This document shows positions 1 to 7,391 of a stretch of 13,562 nucleotides of DNA, piece by piece. The position numbers and the translations under genes were made by a program. The stretch is taken from the NCBI GenBank assembly GCA_016839955.1, contig JAEOTI010000602.1, positions 1-13,562 on the forward strand, written 5' to 3'. The notes under the pieces were generated by a model. The model saw only the letters and a list, made by a program, of their open reading frames with translations, had not been told where the DNA came from and searched no databases. This stretch comes from Candidatus Hodarchaeota archaeon. GTDB lineage: Archaea; Asgardarchaeota; Heimdallarchaeia; Hodarchaeales; YT1-057. Within the stretch, counting starts at the first letter, position 1, and every line of letters begins with the position of its first letter.

Positions 1-31
1 ACTGGGATGATTGTGAAGGCTAATAAGAATA

Positions 32-456
32 TTAGAATTCTGATGAAAATCCATGTTGTCCTAGTTTTATAGTGGAAACGCAAAATTGATCCTCCAACTC
101 TATGCTTTCTAATATTAGTTTTAAGGCATCTAATGGAACTCTTTCAGCTTATTACAATCTATGCAAACCTTGAATAATTCTATTTTTTAAATTCGCATCA
201 TAGGAATTTTATGTAATAAAACGTGCTTTGTCTGAAATCAGATTAGGTTACTTCAATTCTGAAATAAAGTTTTAATTCAATAAAAAAATCTCAATGTAAG
301 CAATTTTATTACAGAAATCATTTCTAATGGATTAAAATCTTCAATTTCTTTAAAAAATTCTATTTTTTCTTTTTTTTTCAAAAAATTAAAGTTTTTATAA
401 ATTTCAGGTCTAATCTGATTAGAAAATTTCTTAATTTTTGAATAATGGAAGTAATT
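32..456 (-). pseudogene. Possible decayed gene, unrecognised
   Basis: On the minus strand, bases 456-277 are open for 59 codons and bases 148-32 for 38 codons plus stop (ending in LGQHGFSSEF). Between them a third frame carries a short segment with a CxxC pair (FKVCIDCNKLKE) that runs into the second open segment by a single frame change near base 140. The pieces have amphipathic, protein-like composition, but no good start codon exists and several stops interrupt them. In DNA this AT-rich, open runs of this size also arise by chance about once in such a length, so this is a weak call. I do not recognise a family. Confidence 0.2.
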
Positions 457-577
457 TCAGGAATGAATAAGGACAAATAGAAAAAGTTCCATTTTCTAAG
501 ATTCTAAATTCGATAAACTGAAGAATGCTTCGATTCTATACTAATATTAATTGTTTCTCTCATTTACGATTAAATTT

Positions 578-589
578 GTAACATGTTAC
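578..589. repeat. 12-bp perfect palindrome GTAACATGTTAC
   Basis: The sequence GTAACATGTTAC equals its own reverse complement, with no mismatch and no extension on either side. It lies about 200 bases upstream of the longin-like gene at 788. It could be a dimeric regulator's operator, but it is far from the likely promoter and no second copy was noticed. Confidence 0.4.
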
Positions 590-668
590 TAGGAAATTTG
601 TAGAAGGATTTTTAGCAGTTCATTAAGCGAAGGTTTGTTTGACACCTAAGATAAATTAAGATGAATAC

Positions 669-692
669 TTTGCTAGAATATTTGCTAGAATA
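669..692. repeat. 12-bp tandem direct repeat, two perfect copies
   Basis: TTTGCTAGAATA occurs at 669-680 and again immediately at 681-692. It lies about 95 bases upstream of the start codon at 788. It may be a simple replication-slippage duplication or a paired regulator site. Confidence 0.6.
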
Positions 693-787
693 ATCGTTAT
701 TAACATGCTAAACTATTGCAAGTTAAATGTTTACCACTATCATATTAGATAAATACCTTCAACGCTAAAATTGGAGATAGTTTCAGA

Positions 788-1537
788 ATGGAATTAAAAC
801 GAGAGTCTGAAGGGGAACTAATAACCGGAATAATTGTTACTGTGTTTGAGGATTTTGGTCCTTCAGTTATCTATAATGCCTCTCCTTTGTCAGAAAGCCA
901 GGCTTTTAATCTTGCAGTTAAAGGTATGACAACTGTTGGCGACAGTGAAGAAAAAGAGGTCTATGGCCCATTTCCAGTCCCAGAAGTTGATAACCTACGT
1001 ACCTTAGCTTTTATGTTTAATGTTTCTTCTAGCTCATCGACTGACTCACGGATACGTGAATTTGGGCGTCCTATTGTAGTTTGGTTAATTTTTCGAGCTG
1101 AAAGGAAAAGGAATATTCTTCACGCTGCGGGTCTCCTCCAAGGATATTTATCGGGATTAGTCGACAAAATTAGAGGAGAGGAAGATCTTACTGACGTAAA
1201 ATTAGCCCAAATTAACGAAAAATTAAAGGACATGTTGGCTTCAATAAAAATTAGGGTGTATGGCTTAATGCCATCAGGCGAGTTTCTTGAATTTGTTGAT
1301 GATAGTTTAATTCCAACCTCCGAAGTACTACTTATAGCTGATGGCCAAGAAAAAATGTTGTACATCTTGTTTCACGATCCGCATGTTAAACCAATGAACA
1401 AACGAATAGCTATGTCGAAAGCCAAAGAAATCAATAAAGAAGCTTGGCGATTTTCTCTTACAGAACATCCAGTCGAAGACCCAAAGGAAATTAATCGATT
1501 ATTAAATCTCTATAAGATTATGCAGGTACGTGGATAA
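788..1537 (+). CDS. Longin/roadblock-like protein with possible gelsolin-like C-terminal domain
   Basis: A 249-residue soluble protein without signal peptide or membrane segment. Residues about 12-130 look like a longin/profilin-type alpha-beta fold: a first strand (GIIVTVFEDFGPSVIYN), the helix SESQAFNLAVKGM, a loop with GPFPVP, strands, then a long helix at 108-130. Small proteins starting this way are common in Asgard and some other archaea, which is family knowledge recalled rather than searched. Residues about 165-245 (EVLLIADGQEKMLYILF, then helix NKRIAMSKAKEIN) have the strand-strand-helix pattern of a gelsolin repeat; this is a tentative inference. The start is supported by GGAG at 773-776, 11 bases before the ATG. 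It converges on the fumarase operon with a 51-base gap. Function is unknown. If the fold call is right, a role in small-GTPase or cytoskeleton-like regulation is possible. Confidence 0.75.
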   Translation: MELKRESEGELITGIIVTVFEDFGPSVIYNASPLSESQAFNLAVKGMTTVGDSEEKEVYGPFPVPEVDNLRTLAFMFNVSSSSSTDSRIREFGRPIVVWLIFRAERKRNILHAAGLLQGYLSGLVDKIRGEEDLTDVKLAQINEKLKDMLASIKIRVYGLMPSGEFLEFVDDSLIPTSEVLLIADGQEKMLYILFHDPHVKPMNKRIAMSKAKEINKEAWRFSLTEHPVEDPKEINRLLNLYKIMQVRG

Positions 1538-1558
1538 AAAAGAGAAAAAAAGAAGGTC

Positions 1559-1581
1559 AATTAGGTCTTCATAGGCTAATT
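1559..1581. terminator. Possible bidirectional terminator between convergent genes
   Basis: The 51-base gap between two converging stop codons holds a weak hairpin: AATTAG (1559-1564) pairs with CTAATT (1576-1581) around an 11-base loop. The flanks are A-rich on the left, so they are T-rich on the minus strand, as archaeal termination needs when transcription comes from the fumarase side. The stem is short and AT-rich, so this is only a candidate. Confidence 0.2.
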
Positions 1582-1588
1582 AACTTAA

Positions 1589-2188
1589 CTATTCTATTCC
1601 AATTATCTTATAAACATCTTTTTGATTACTTAGAACTTTTTGAGAAATGGTTTCATATAAACTAGCACCAGTTGAGTCTATTCCAACTACCATTGGGCCA
1701 AAATTATTTACTTCAAAATGCCAAAACGCTTCAGGAGTCCCTAAATCTTCCCAATAAAGGGCTTTCACTTTCATGCTTTTTGCTGCTAAAACTGCTGCGC
1801 CACCAGTAAAAGCAAGATAAACACAAAGAAATTGTTTCATGGCCTCTGCAGTTTTCCTTCCCATTCCTCCCTTTCCAATTACCGCTTTAATACCAAATTT
1901 TTCTATAAACTCTGCTTCAAAGATATCCATTCTAGTAGAAGTCGTTGGTCCAGCAGCTATAACTTCCCAATCACCATTTCTTTTCCGTACAACTGGTCCA
2001 CAATGGTAAACAGCTAATCTTTTGACTGGAATCGGTAATTCTCTTCCCTCGTTGTAATATTCTAAGGCCCTTTCATGAGCTTCATCTCTGCTTAGAAAAA
2101 TATCTCCAGAAAGATAGACTGTATCGCCAATTTTCAGTTGACGAATGTCCTCATCAGATAGGGGTGTATTTAAATAAAAATCTGCCAT
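1589..2188 (-). CDS. Class I fumarate hydratase, beta subunit (C-terminal half)
   Basis: At 199 residues this is the small subunit of an iron-sulfur class I hydro-lyase that interconverts fumarate and malate in the cytoplasm. Family landmarks are visible in order: YLSGDIFLSRDEAH (25-38), YHCGPVV (61-67), AAGPTTSTRMD (78-88), GKGGMG (105-110), TGGAAVLAA (128-136) and GPMVVGIDSTGASLY (164-178). The R-x-D-E/AGPTTSTRMD segments form the substrate site contributed by this half. It follows the alpha gene with 13 bases between, and has a clear Shine-Dalgarno (GGAG at 2197-2200, 8-base spacer). Split alpha and beta genes are usual in archaea and anaerobic bacteria; in E. coli FumA they are fused. L-tartrate dehydratase (TtdB) is the close alternative, but fumarase is far likelier in an archaeon. 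Confidence 0.93.
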   Translation of the reverse strand: MADFYLNTPLSDEDIRQLKIGDTVYLSGDIFLSRDEAHERALEYYNEGRELPIPVKRLAVYHCGPVVRKRNGDWEVIAAGPTTSTRMDIFEAEFIEKFGIKAVIGKGGMGRKTAEAMKQFLCVYLAFTGGAAVLAAKSMKVKALYWEDLGTPEAFWHFEVNNFGPMVVGIDSTGASLYETISQKVLSNQKDVYKIIGIE

Positions 2189-2201
2189 TTTATTAACTCC
2201 A

Positions 2202-3119
2202 TTATTTCTTTTTGTGTGTTAAGAACTCTACTGTTCCGTCCTCAGAGATTTCAGCGGTAGCTCTACGAGCAGCCCAACATTGGATTGCTACTCCAACAGG
2301 TAGAGTTGCTGGATGTCTCATATTGTAATCAACTTTAACATCGAGGGCAGAAAAGTTACCTCCAACACCCATTGCTCCAATTCCTGTCATATTGATTGCT
2401 TTTAGAAGTTCTTTTTCCATATCTGCTATCTCGTTCTCAGGATGTCGTTCTCCAAGAGGGCGAAGAAGTTGTTTTTTAGCCAATTTCAAAGCAATATCTG
2501 CTCCTCCACCAATTCCAACTCCAACAATAATTGGAGGACATGGTTGAGCCCCTGCATTAATGACAGTGTCAATAACGAATTTTTTTACACCTTTTAGTCC
2601 TTGACCAGGTTTAAGCATGCCAAGAGCGCTCATATTTTCTGAACCACCACCTTTGGGGAAGGCTGTGATCTTGATCTTGTTTCCTTTGACAATATCAATG
2701 TTAATAAATGGTGCTCCCCTGCCTAAATTAAAACCTGGGTTTCCACCGACAATTGGATTGACAGTGTTAGGTCTAAGTGGGATCTCTATTGTTGCTCTCT
2801 TTGTTCCACTTTCAATAGCCCTTTTCAGATCTTTAACATAAGATAGCAGTTCTTCTCCAACTTCAATATAAAAAATTGGATAACCTGTGTCTTGACACAT
2901 AGGAGTTGTTTCTTTAAAGGCTAATTCAAAGTTTCTAACAATTGCATCTAATTGGGTTTTAGCAGCAGGACTTGTTTCATTCTCCATAGCAATTTTCAAG
3001 GCAGAACTCACATCAATTGGTAATTCTGTTGCTGCAAACCTTAATAATTGTACAATAACTTCTTCAAAGTCCATCTCACATAAACTCCAACGATTTTTGA
3101 TGAATTCAGCATATCTCAT
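2202..3119 (-). CDS. Class I fumarate hydratase, alpha subunit (N-terminal half, 4Fe-4S)
   Basis: A 305-residue protein matching the large subunit of two-component class I fumarase. Three cysteines expected to hold the [4Fe-4S] cluster are present: Cys75 in MCQDTG, Cys194 in AQPCPP, and Cys281 in IQCWAARR. Other family segments are [14 protein letters not shown] (116-129), [13 protein letters not shown] (154-166), [17 protein letters not shown] (200-216), PLGERHP (221-227) and [18 protein letters not shown] (254-271). The enzyme hydrates fumarate to malate with the beta subunit encoded 13 bases downstream. The first 15 residues have no counterpart in archaeal homologues as I recall them. An internal ATG at codon 16 (base 3074) has GGAG at 3085-3088 with a 10-base spacer and fits the family's usual start, so a 290-residue product is a real alternative. 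The oxygen-sensitive cluster is usual in anaerobes or microaerobes. Confidence 0.94.
   Translation of the reverse strand: MRYAEFIKNRWSLCEMDFEEVIVQLLRFAATELPIDVSSALKIAMENETSPAAKTQLDAIVRNFELAFKETTPMCQDTGYPIFYIEVGEELLSYVKDLKRAIESGTKRATIEIPLRPNTVNPIVGGNPGFNLGRGAPFINIDIVKGNKIKITAFPKGGGSENMSALGMLKPGQGLKGVKKFVIDTVINAGAQPCPPIIVGVGIGGGADIALKLAKKQLLRPLGERHPENEIADMEKELLKAINMTGIGAMGVGGNFSALDVKVDYNMRHPATLPVGVAIQCWAARRATAEISEDGTVEFLTHKKK
3085..3088 (-). promoter_or_regulatory. Shine-Dalgarno that may set an internal start of fumarase alpha
   Basis: GGAG on the minus strand lies 10 bases before the ATG of codon 16 (base 3074). The upstream ATG at 3119 has no comparable site. Similar GGAG spacings of 11 bases precede the genes starting at 788 and 7342, which supports this as a genuine signal here. 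Confidence 0.4.
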
Positions 3120-3385
3120 CTTCTGTAATTACCTATTGGAAACGAGTTAAAAATTTCTTTTAGGAGTAATCTCCCCAGTGGATATTAGTAGAATATGGTG
3201 TGTAACTACTTGGAACGGGTTTTTCTTCCCCCCTAAGCTTTTTTAAAATTATAAACTCATCAATTGACGTTTTTCCAACTGATGGTTGTGAAATGCCAAC
3301 ATATAGCCTACATATTCTGTTTCTAAATCAGAATAAGTGGAGACATTTTTTAGATAGTGAACGAATGTAATATTTGGTGATCTAA
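3120..3385. promoter_or_regulatory. Divergent promoter region with an 11-bp direct repeat
   Basis: This gap separates the minus-strand fumarase operon from the plus-strand KaiC-like gene, so it should hold both promoters. On the minus strand a TATA-like AATTTTTAA (around 3147-3156) sits about 30 bases before 3119. A further AT-rich box (TTTATAATTTTAAAA on the minus strand) lies around 3240-3256. AATTGACGTTT occurs twice in the same orientation, at 3262-3272 and 3384-3394; the second copy overlaps the TTG start codon of the downstream gene. A pyrimidine-rich tract lies at about 3221-3247. No RNA gene was recognised. Confidence 0.4.
3376..3380 (+). promoter_or_regulatory. Shine-Dalgarno GGTGA supporting a TTG start at 3386
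   Basis: GGTGA is followed by five bases and then TTG at 3386. The pilus ATPase gene has the same GGTGA with a six-base spacer before its ATG at 12751. The alternative ATG at 3431 is preceded by G-rich DNA but no GGAG/GGTGA-type core at good spacing, so the TTG is preferred. Confidence 0.5.
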
Positions 3386-4150
3386 TTGACGTTTGATCAG
3401 TTTGGAAAGGGGCGGGTAGTTGATAGCAAGATGGTTCAAACAGGAATTGATGTCTTAGATCAACAGGGATTGTTTTTTCCAAAAAATAGCCTTATCCTTC
3501 TCCTCGGAGATCCAGGTTCAGGTTTTGACATCTTTTTACACCAACTCCTTATTTCTCGATATCGACAGGGAGGGGAAATTCACTATATTTCTCTTGATAG
3601 GCCACGGGAGGAAGTGTTATACGACCTTTCAACATATGCATGGGACGCAGAGGCAAGTATGTGGGAATTTAAAGATTTATCACCCTCGGCTAAGAAAGAA
3701 ACGAGTATTCTTACATGGGATACAGATCCAGTGAATGTGTTAACCCATGAATTAATTCGAACAATTGCTTCAGTAAAAGAAAAAGCAAAGGAAGAAGAAA
3801 GAGAATTAATTTTAGATACGGCAATTAATTCAATATCAGCGGTATTACTAGAAGCTAAAATAAGTTCTATTTTAGGTTTTATTAATGAATATCGAGGTGC
3901 AATTAAGGATACTAATGGTCTCCATTTCGTAACTTGCGTGAAAGGAGTTCATGGTATTGAAACAGAAAAAATCCTCTCACATTATGTTGACTGTGTTATA
4001 GAGTTTACAACGCAATTTCAAAGAGAAGAAATTCGACGTGCTATGGGAATTATTAAAATGCGAGGGGTTATTGTTCCACCACGTGCAGTCTTTCCTCTAG
4101 AGTTTACATCTGAAGGAATTTTACCTAAAACAACCTCTTCAATTATTTAG
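3386..4150 (+). CDS. RecA/KaiC/RAD55-like ATPase-fold protein with degenerate Walker A
   Basis: A 254-residue protein of the RecA/KaiC (RAD55-like) superfamily. The opening TGIDVLDQQGLFFPKNSLIL (19-38) is the usual KaiC-type lead-in (TGI-x-x-LD, then a strand). The P-loop at 41-48 reads GDPGSGFD, where the canonical lysine and following Ser/Thr are replaced by Phe and Asp, so ordinary ATP binding is doubtful. The strand ELILDTAINSI (about 140-150) is a plausible Walker B position, and IIKMRG (about 223-228) is the C-terminal strand typical of KaiC-like proteins. Start is TTG supported by GGTGA; an in-frame ATG at 3431 would give 239 residues. Its TAG overlaps the TAA of the opposing DUF460 gene by two bases. 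Many archaeal members are accessory or regulatory; the specific role here is unknown. Confidence 0.8.
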   Translation: MTFDQFGKGRVVDSKMVQTGIDVLDQQGLFFPKNSLILLLGDPGSGFDIFLHQLLISRYRQGGEIHYISLDRPREEVLYDLSTYAWDAEASMWEFKDLSPSAKKETSILTWDTDPVNVLTHELIRTIASVKEKAKEEERELILDTAINSISAVLLEAKISSILGFINEYRGAIKDTNGLHFVTCVKGVHGIETEKILSHYVDCVIEFTTQFQREEIRRAMGIIKMRGVIVPPRAVFPLEFTSEGILPKTTSSII

Positions 4151-6348
4151 ATATCGTCTTCATACTCCAGATCATCCTTTTCTTGTAGATTAGCATGAAC
4201 CCAATCTTTACGATACTCATCCAAGATTTTTTCTACAAAATGCTTGTCTTCCTCAGATTTTTTCTCTTCTACGACTGAAATCTTTTCTTTTTTCCGGATT
4301 TCATCAAGAATTAAGTTTTCTTGTTTCCTAATTTCACATTCAAGTGGAAATTTTTCGATAAGATATAAACCTCCAAGATCATCTACAACCAACTTATGGT
4401 CTCTTTCTCTATAACCAAACTGAACAATTGGTAATTCTAAAACTGGAATTGCTAACTTTCTAAACTCTTTAATAGCTAAATGTGACATTTCGGAAGCGTC
4501 AGGGGGTATTATTACCGCTCGAATTCCTTTAGCAACCATACGATCTGCAGTCTTACTTCCACCACCAGAAGGATCCAAAATAAGAATCACATCATTAGTA
4601 GAGATACCAATAGATTTTTCGAGATTGTCGATTTCCTGATCAACAAATTTTGAAAGACTTTTTAGGAGAATTGTGTCTCCCCGTTCCCAGATTGCTTTAA
4701 CACGTTGAAGAAATGAAACTTGTAGATTAAGCTCTTTAAATTTTCTTTCTTTTTCCTTATTTGATTCCTTTAATCGATTGATCTCCTTATTTTTTTCAAA
4801 GATTTTTCGGTCTTTATCGATTTTTTGAGACTGTTTCCTTTTCAATTTGTTTAGCTTTTCAAAAAAAAGTTCTTTTTTACGTTCGGTTTCAACTAGTCTT
4901 TCCTGATAAAATGTTATTTCTCCCTGGAGTTGCTGAATTTTATCGTCCTTTTTTTGGATAATTTCTAAACGTGACTTTAGTTTTTCCATAAGTTCTTCTT
5001 TCGATTCAGTGTGTAAAGATTCATCAATAGTCTCTTGAATATTATATTGTTGATCTAACTGATTAACAACGCCTTCAATACTTTGTCCGAGTATAACTTG
5101 TCGTTTAATTTCTTCAATTGATGAAGTATATTGTGGATACCGTTCTAATATCACTTTTTCAGTTCTTTGTAAAGAGTGAGAAATCTTATCCAAAGCACTT
5201 AAAGCAGCAAAGAGACTATCGCGATCATGAGAAGTTTTACAAAAATCTCTGTATTGTTCAGTCCTCTGCCTTTTTTCTGAGACAGAAGTTTCCGCTTGCT
5301 CTGGGGAAACAATCACTGCCCCTAAAGTACGCCCTATTTTCTCAACAAGTCCTGGAATAGGTTTTACATCTGCAGCAACTATCACTGCTTTTCCAAATTC
5401 ACTGATTGCTCGAATAATTGCGGAAGTAGAGAATTCCCGTTTCGAATTAACCTTCAAAACATTTCCTTTCAAGTCAATAATTGCTAAACCAACTGTCATT
5501 CCTGGGTCTAGTCCAACAATTAAATTTTGTGTCTTAGCTTTGCTTATTAAACCAGTAGACGAGGATGATAACGGAATAAATTCCAAACTGGATTTAGGAA
5601 TATGATTTATCGATATTCGTGCCAAATCAGTCTCTAATTTTCTCATTGAAGACTTGATATGGAATAAATCATCTTCATAATTTATCTGTACAAAAAAGAC
5701 AGATCTACGACCAAATTCATCATAAAGGTCATATTCATACTCATTTGATTTTAAAAATTGGTTAAATGCTCGTGTAGTTCGAGCTACGGCAATTTCAATG
5801 TTTCTCTGATATCTTGACTGACTCCAACCACCTTGATGTGGTAAAGATCTTCCTCGTGAAACAGTTATCCTCACTTCATCTTCAAATGTTACTACTTTAA
5901 ATCCTAGGCCAGCTAGGCATAATTTTGCAACAATCTCACTGGTTTCCAAAGGATTAAGTTTAGATTGAATTGCTAAACCTATTGATTTTGCTAAAGTTGA
6001 AATTTTAGTATAACCTGTTCTTGGACTACCTGTCACTTGAACTAAGCTACACCCATCTGGTAGTTGTTCAGCAAAGGTCTGAACACCTTTGGGATTCTTA
6101 ACTATCTCATAAATGTTATCAATGGCAATAAATTTAGTTTTTTCTTGAAAACATAATTCTAAGATTTTTCTTAAATTTAAATCTGGTTTTTTTTCATAAA
6201 TACTTCCATCTTGCCTAAGTAAAACCATTGCAAATCGAGTTTTCTTGCGACTATCTGGAGATTTACCTGGAAGGATGTCAATTCCCATAATAGTGAATTC
6301 TACATTGTTTTCTCTTTGCGAATCTTTACGAGAAAGCATTTTATCCAT
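4147..6348 (-). CDS. DUF460 family protein (RNase H-fold, coiled coil)
   Basis: This 733-residue protein belongs to the archaeal DUF460 family. Residues about 17-170 are the N-terminal domain (FTIMGIDILPGKSP). Residues about 274-390 form an RNase H-like domain with LIVGLDPGMTVGLAIID (Asp281), VIVAADVKP (Asp327) and SHDRDSLFAALSAL (Asp375/Asp377), a plausible acidic metal site for nuclease or Holliday-resolvase-like chemistry. Residues about 445-555 are a highly charged Lys/Glu-rich coiled coil. A C-terminal alpha-beta domain (about 585-670, VILILDPSGGGSKTADRM) and a charged tail follow. The start at 6348 has a good Shine-Dalgarno (GAGAGG at 6355-6360). The biochemical role of DUF460 is not settled as far as I know; a nucleic-acid function is inferred from the fold. 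Its stop overlaps that of the convergent KaiC-like gene, and it lies 79 bases downstream of RIO2. Confidence 0.9.
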   Translation of the reverse strand: MDKMLSRKDSQRENNVEFTIMGIDILPGKSPDSRKKTRFAMVLLRQDGSIYEKKPDLNLRKILELCFQEKTKFIAIDNIYEIVKNPKGVQTFAEQLPDGCSLVQVTGSPRTGYTKISTLAKSIGLAIQSKLNPLETSEIVAKLCLAGLGFKVVTFEDEVRITVSRGRSLPHQGGWSQSRYQRNIEIAVARTTRAFNQFLKSNEYEYDLYDEFGRRSVFFVQINYEDDLFHIKSSMRKLETDLARISINHIPKSSLEFIPLSSSSTGLISKAKTQNLIVGLDPGMTVGLAIIDLKGNVLKVNSKREFSTSAIIRAISEFGKAVIVAADVKPIPGLVEKIGRTLGAVIVSPEQAETSVSEKRQRTEQYRDFCKTSHDRDSLFAALSALDKISHSLQRTEKVILERYPQYTSSIEEIKRQVILGQSIEGVVNQLDQQYNIQETIDESLHTESKEELMEKLKSRLEIIQKKDDKIQQLQGEITFYQERLVETERKKELFFEKLNKLKRKQSQKIDKDRKIFEKNKEINRLKESNKEKERKFKELNLQVSFLQRVKAIWERGDTILLKSLSKFVDQEIDNLEKSIGISTNDVILILDPSGGGSKTADRMVAKGIRAVIIPPDASEMSHLAIKEFRKLAIPVLELPIVQFGYRERDHKLVVDDLGGLYLIEKFPLECEIRKQENLILDEIRKKEKISVVEEKKSEEDKHFVEKILDEYRKDWVHANLQEKDDLEYEDDI

Positions 6349-6370
6349 TATTTGCCTCTCTTATCCCTTT

Positions 6371-6383
6371 TTTTATATTACTG
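6371..6383 (-). promoter_or_regulatory. Candidate TATA box of the DUF460 gene
   Basis: On the minus strand TAATATAAAAA lies in the 79-base gap downstream of RIO2, centred about 28 bases before the ATG at 6348. At that spacing transcription would begin almost at the start codon, while GAGAGG at 6355-6360 implies a short leader, so the element or the start site is approximate. It suggests DUF460 can be transcribed apart from RIO2. Confidence 0.35.
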
Positions 6384-6427
6384 AATTACCATTCCATTTA
6401 TAATTAATAATCTAAATGAAATCTCTC

Positions 6428-7342
6428 TTAAAAGTCGTTATCAATGCAATCTGACCAGATTGATTTAATTAATTCACTTGTTGATGAAAGATTAGCCTTG
6501 AAGCGTTTTGTAAAGAAATGACAAATATTCCTTACGTCTCTTTGAAACAGTTCTTTAGATCCCGGCTCTTTTGAGTATAAAAACTGGGGATAATCGAATA
6601 ATATTGGTTCTAGATTGTCTCTAGTTAACATTATATTAAATTCCGATAAATCTCCATGAATGATATTTGCTTTATTGAATGAAATTGAAATCATTTCAAT
6701 AATCTCCTCAAATATTTGCTTACTCGTTTTTTCAGTTAGATGCTTGATTTTATTCAGCAAGTCTCCATCAATAAACTCCATTACAATTATATGTCTATTT
6801 ATTGCTAGCGGCTTTGGAACTCGAATATATGGGCAGAGGCGTGTAAGTCCTTCAAATTCACGTTCTGCTGCTAATCTAGATTCATAAAAATGGGAAATAT
6901 GTCTACGTTCAGCAATATAACTTCGCTTTCTACGGATTTCACGGAATTCTGCTTTTCCAAGACGATGAATTTTGACAACAAACAATTGTGAATTTTCAGA
7001 AGATGCCAAAAAAACATCAGATTCTTTTCCCATTCCGATTTGATCCCCAAAACTATGTAAAATGTCTTGATCTGTCAAGGCTTTTAACGCAAGGACGTCA
7101 AAACCATTAAAAGTTAAATCAATACCTTCAAAAGGAAGTTTTTTAGTAGGTTTAACAAGTAAACTGTGTTTGTGAAGGTTTTTTAGCTTTTCATTTAAAA
7201 AAGAGGGAGAAAATTTAGTTATTTTCGGTAATAATTCGATTGGTGCATATTCATGCTTCATACGTAATTTTTCGATTGCTCTTAAAATTCGAAAATCATA
7301 ATTTTCGAGGTTTTTAACTAGGTGGGCAACACGTAATGTCAT
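6428..7342 (-). CDS. rio2: RIO2-type serine/threonine protein kinase
   Basis: At 304 residues this has the usual archaeal RIO2 length and order. Residues 1-90 form the N-terminal winged-helix domain that marks RIO2 and is absent from RIO1. The kinase domain follows with the nucleotide loop IGMGKESDVF (102-111), ATP-anchoring Lys124 in VVKIHRLG, a flexible-loop region rich in Arg (133-150), hinge MEFIDGDLL (188-196), catalytic loop HGDLSEFNIM (Asp231, Asn236), and metal-binding Asp250 in LFDYPQ, the RIO form of DFG. All catalytic residues are present, so it should be active. RIO2 acts as an ATPase/kinase in late maturation of the small ribosomal subunit. The start is supported by GGAG at 7354-7357, 11 bases upstream. 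It is 49 bases downstream of the prenyl synthase on the same strand. Confidence 0.95.
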   Translation of the reverse strand: MTLRVAHLVKNLENYDFRILRAIEKLRMKHEYAPIELLPKITKFSPSFLNEKLKNLHKHSLLVKPTKKLPFEGIDLTFNGFDVLALKALTDQDILHSFGDQIGMGKESDVFLASSENSQLFVVKIHRLGKAEFREIRRKRSYIAERRHISHFYESRLAAEREFEGLTRLCPYIRVPKPLAINRHIIVMEFIDGDLLNKIKHLTEKTSKQIFEEIIEMISISFNKANIIHGDLSEFNIMLTRDNLEPILFDYPQFLYSKEPGSKELFQRDVRNICHFFTKRFKANLSSTSELIKSIWSDCIDNDF

Positions 7343-7371
7343 AGTTTCGGTTTCTCCTACCTTGTTTAACC

Positions 7372-7381
7372 CCTATATAGT
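7372..7381 (-). promoter_or_regulatory. Candidate TATA box upstream of RIO2
   Basis: CTATATAG on the minus strand lies in the 49-base gap between the prenyl synthase and RIO2 genes, about 34 bases before the RIO2 ATG. With the usual archaeal spacing the transcript would begin close to the Shine-Dalgarno, so either the start lies a few bases earlier or read-through from the upstream gene dominates. Confidence 0.35.
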
Positions 7382-7391
7382 TTTTAAAGAT

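Larger units (their letters stand above)
1..787. other. Long AT-rich stretch without a convincing gene
   Basis: No reading frame here has a start signal and protein-like length. The left edge (bases 1-72, + strand) is open in one frame up to a TAG, so it could be the last 23 codons of a gene lying outside, but the translation is not recognisable. The stretch holds long T and A runs around 361-390, a perfect 12-bp palindrome at 578-589, a perfect 12-bp tandem duplication at 669-692, and minus-strand open segments at 32-456 that may be a gene relic. The last 60 bases before 788 should carry the promoter of the following gene. Confidence 0.6.

Noticed and set aside
1..54. Minus-strand ATG at base 54 open to the window edge
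   Set aside because: Only 18 codons are visible, the TATA-like box at 65-71 is too close to the ATG, and no protein family is recognisable.
1120..1365. Minus-strand open frame inside the longin-like gene
   Set aside because: Antisense shadow with low-complexity Ser-rich translation and no start signal.
2617..2841. Plus-strand hydrophobic open frame inside fumarase alpha
   Set aside because: The apparent membrane-like composition is the antisense image of glycine-rich conserved fumarase segments.
3249..3482. Minus-strand open frame of 77 codons across the divergent promoter and 5' end of the KaiC-like gene
   Set aside because: It overlaps a better-supported gene start, has no recognisable motif and no clear ribosome site.
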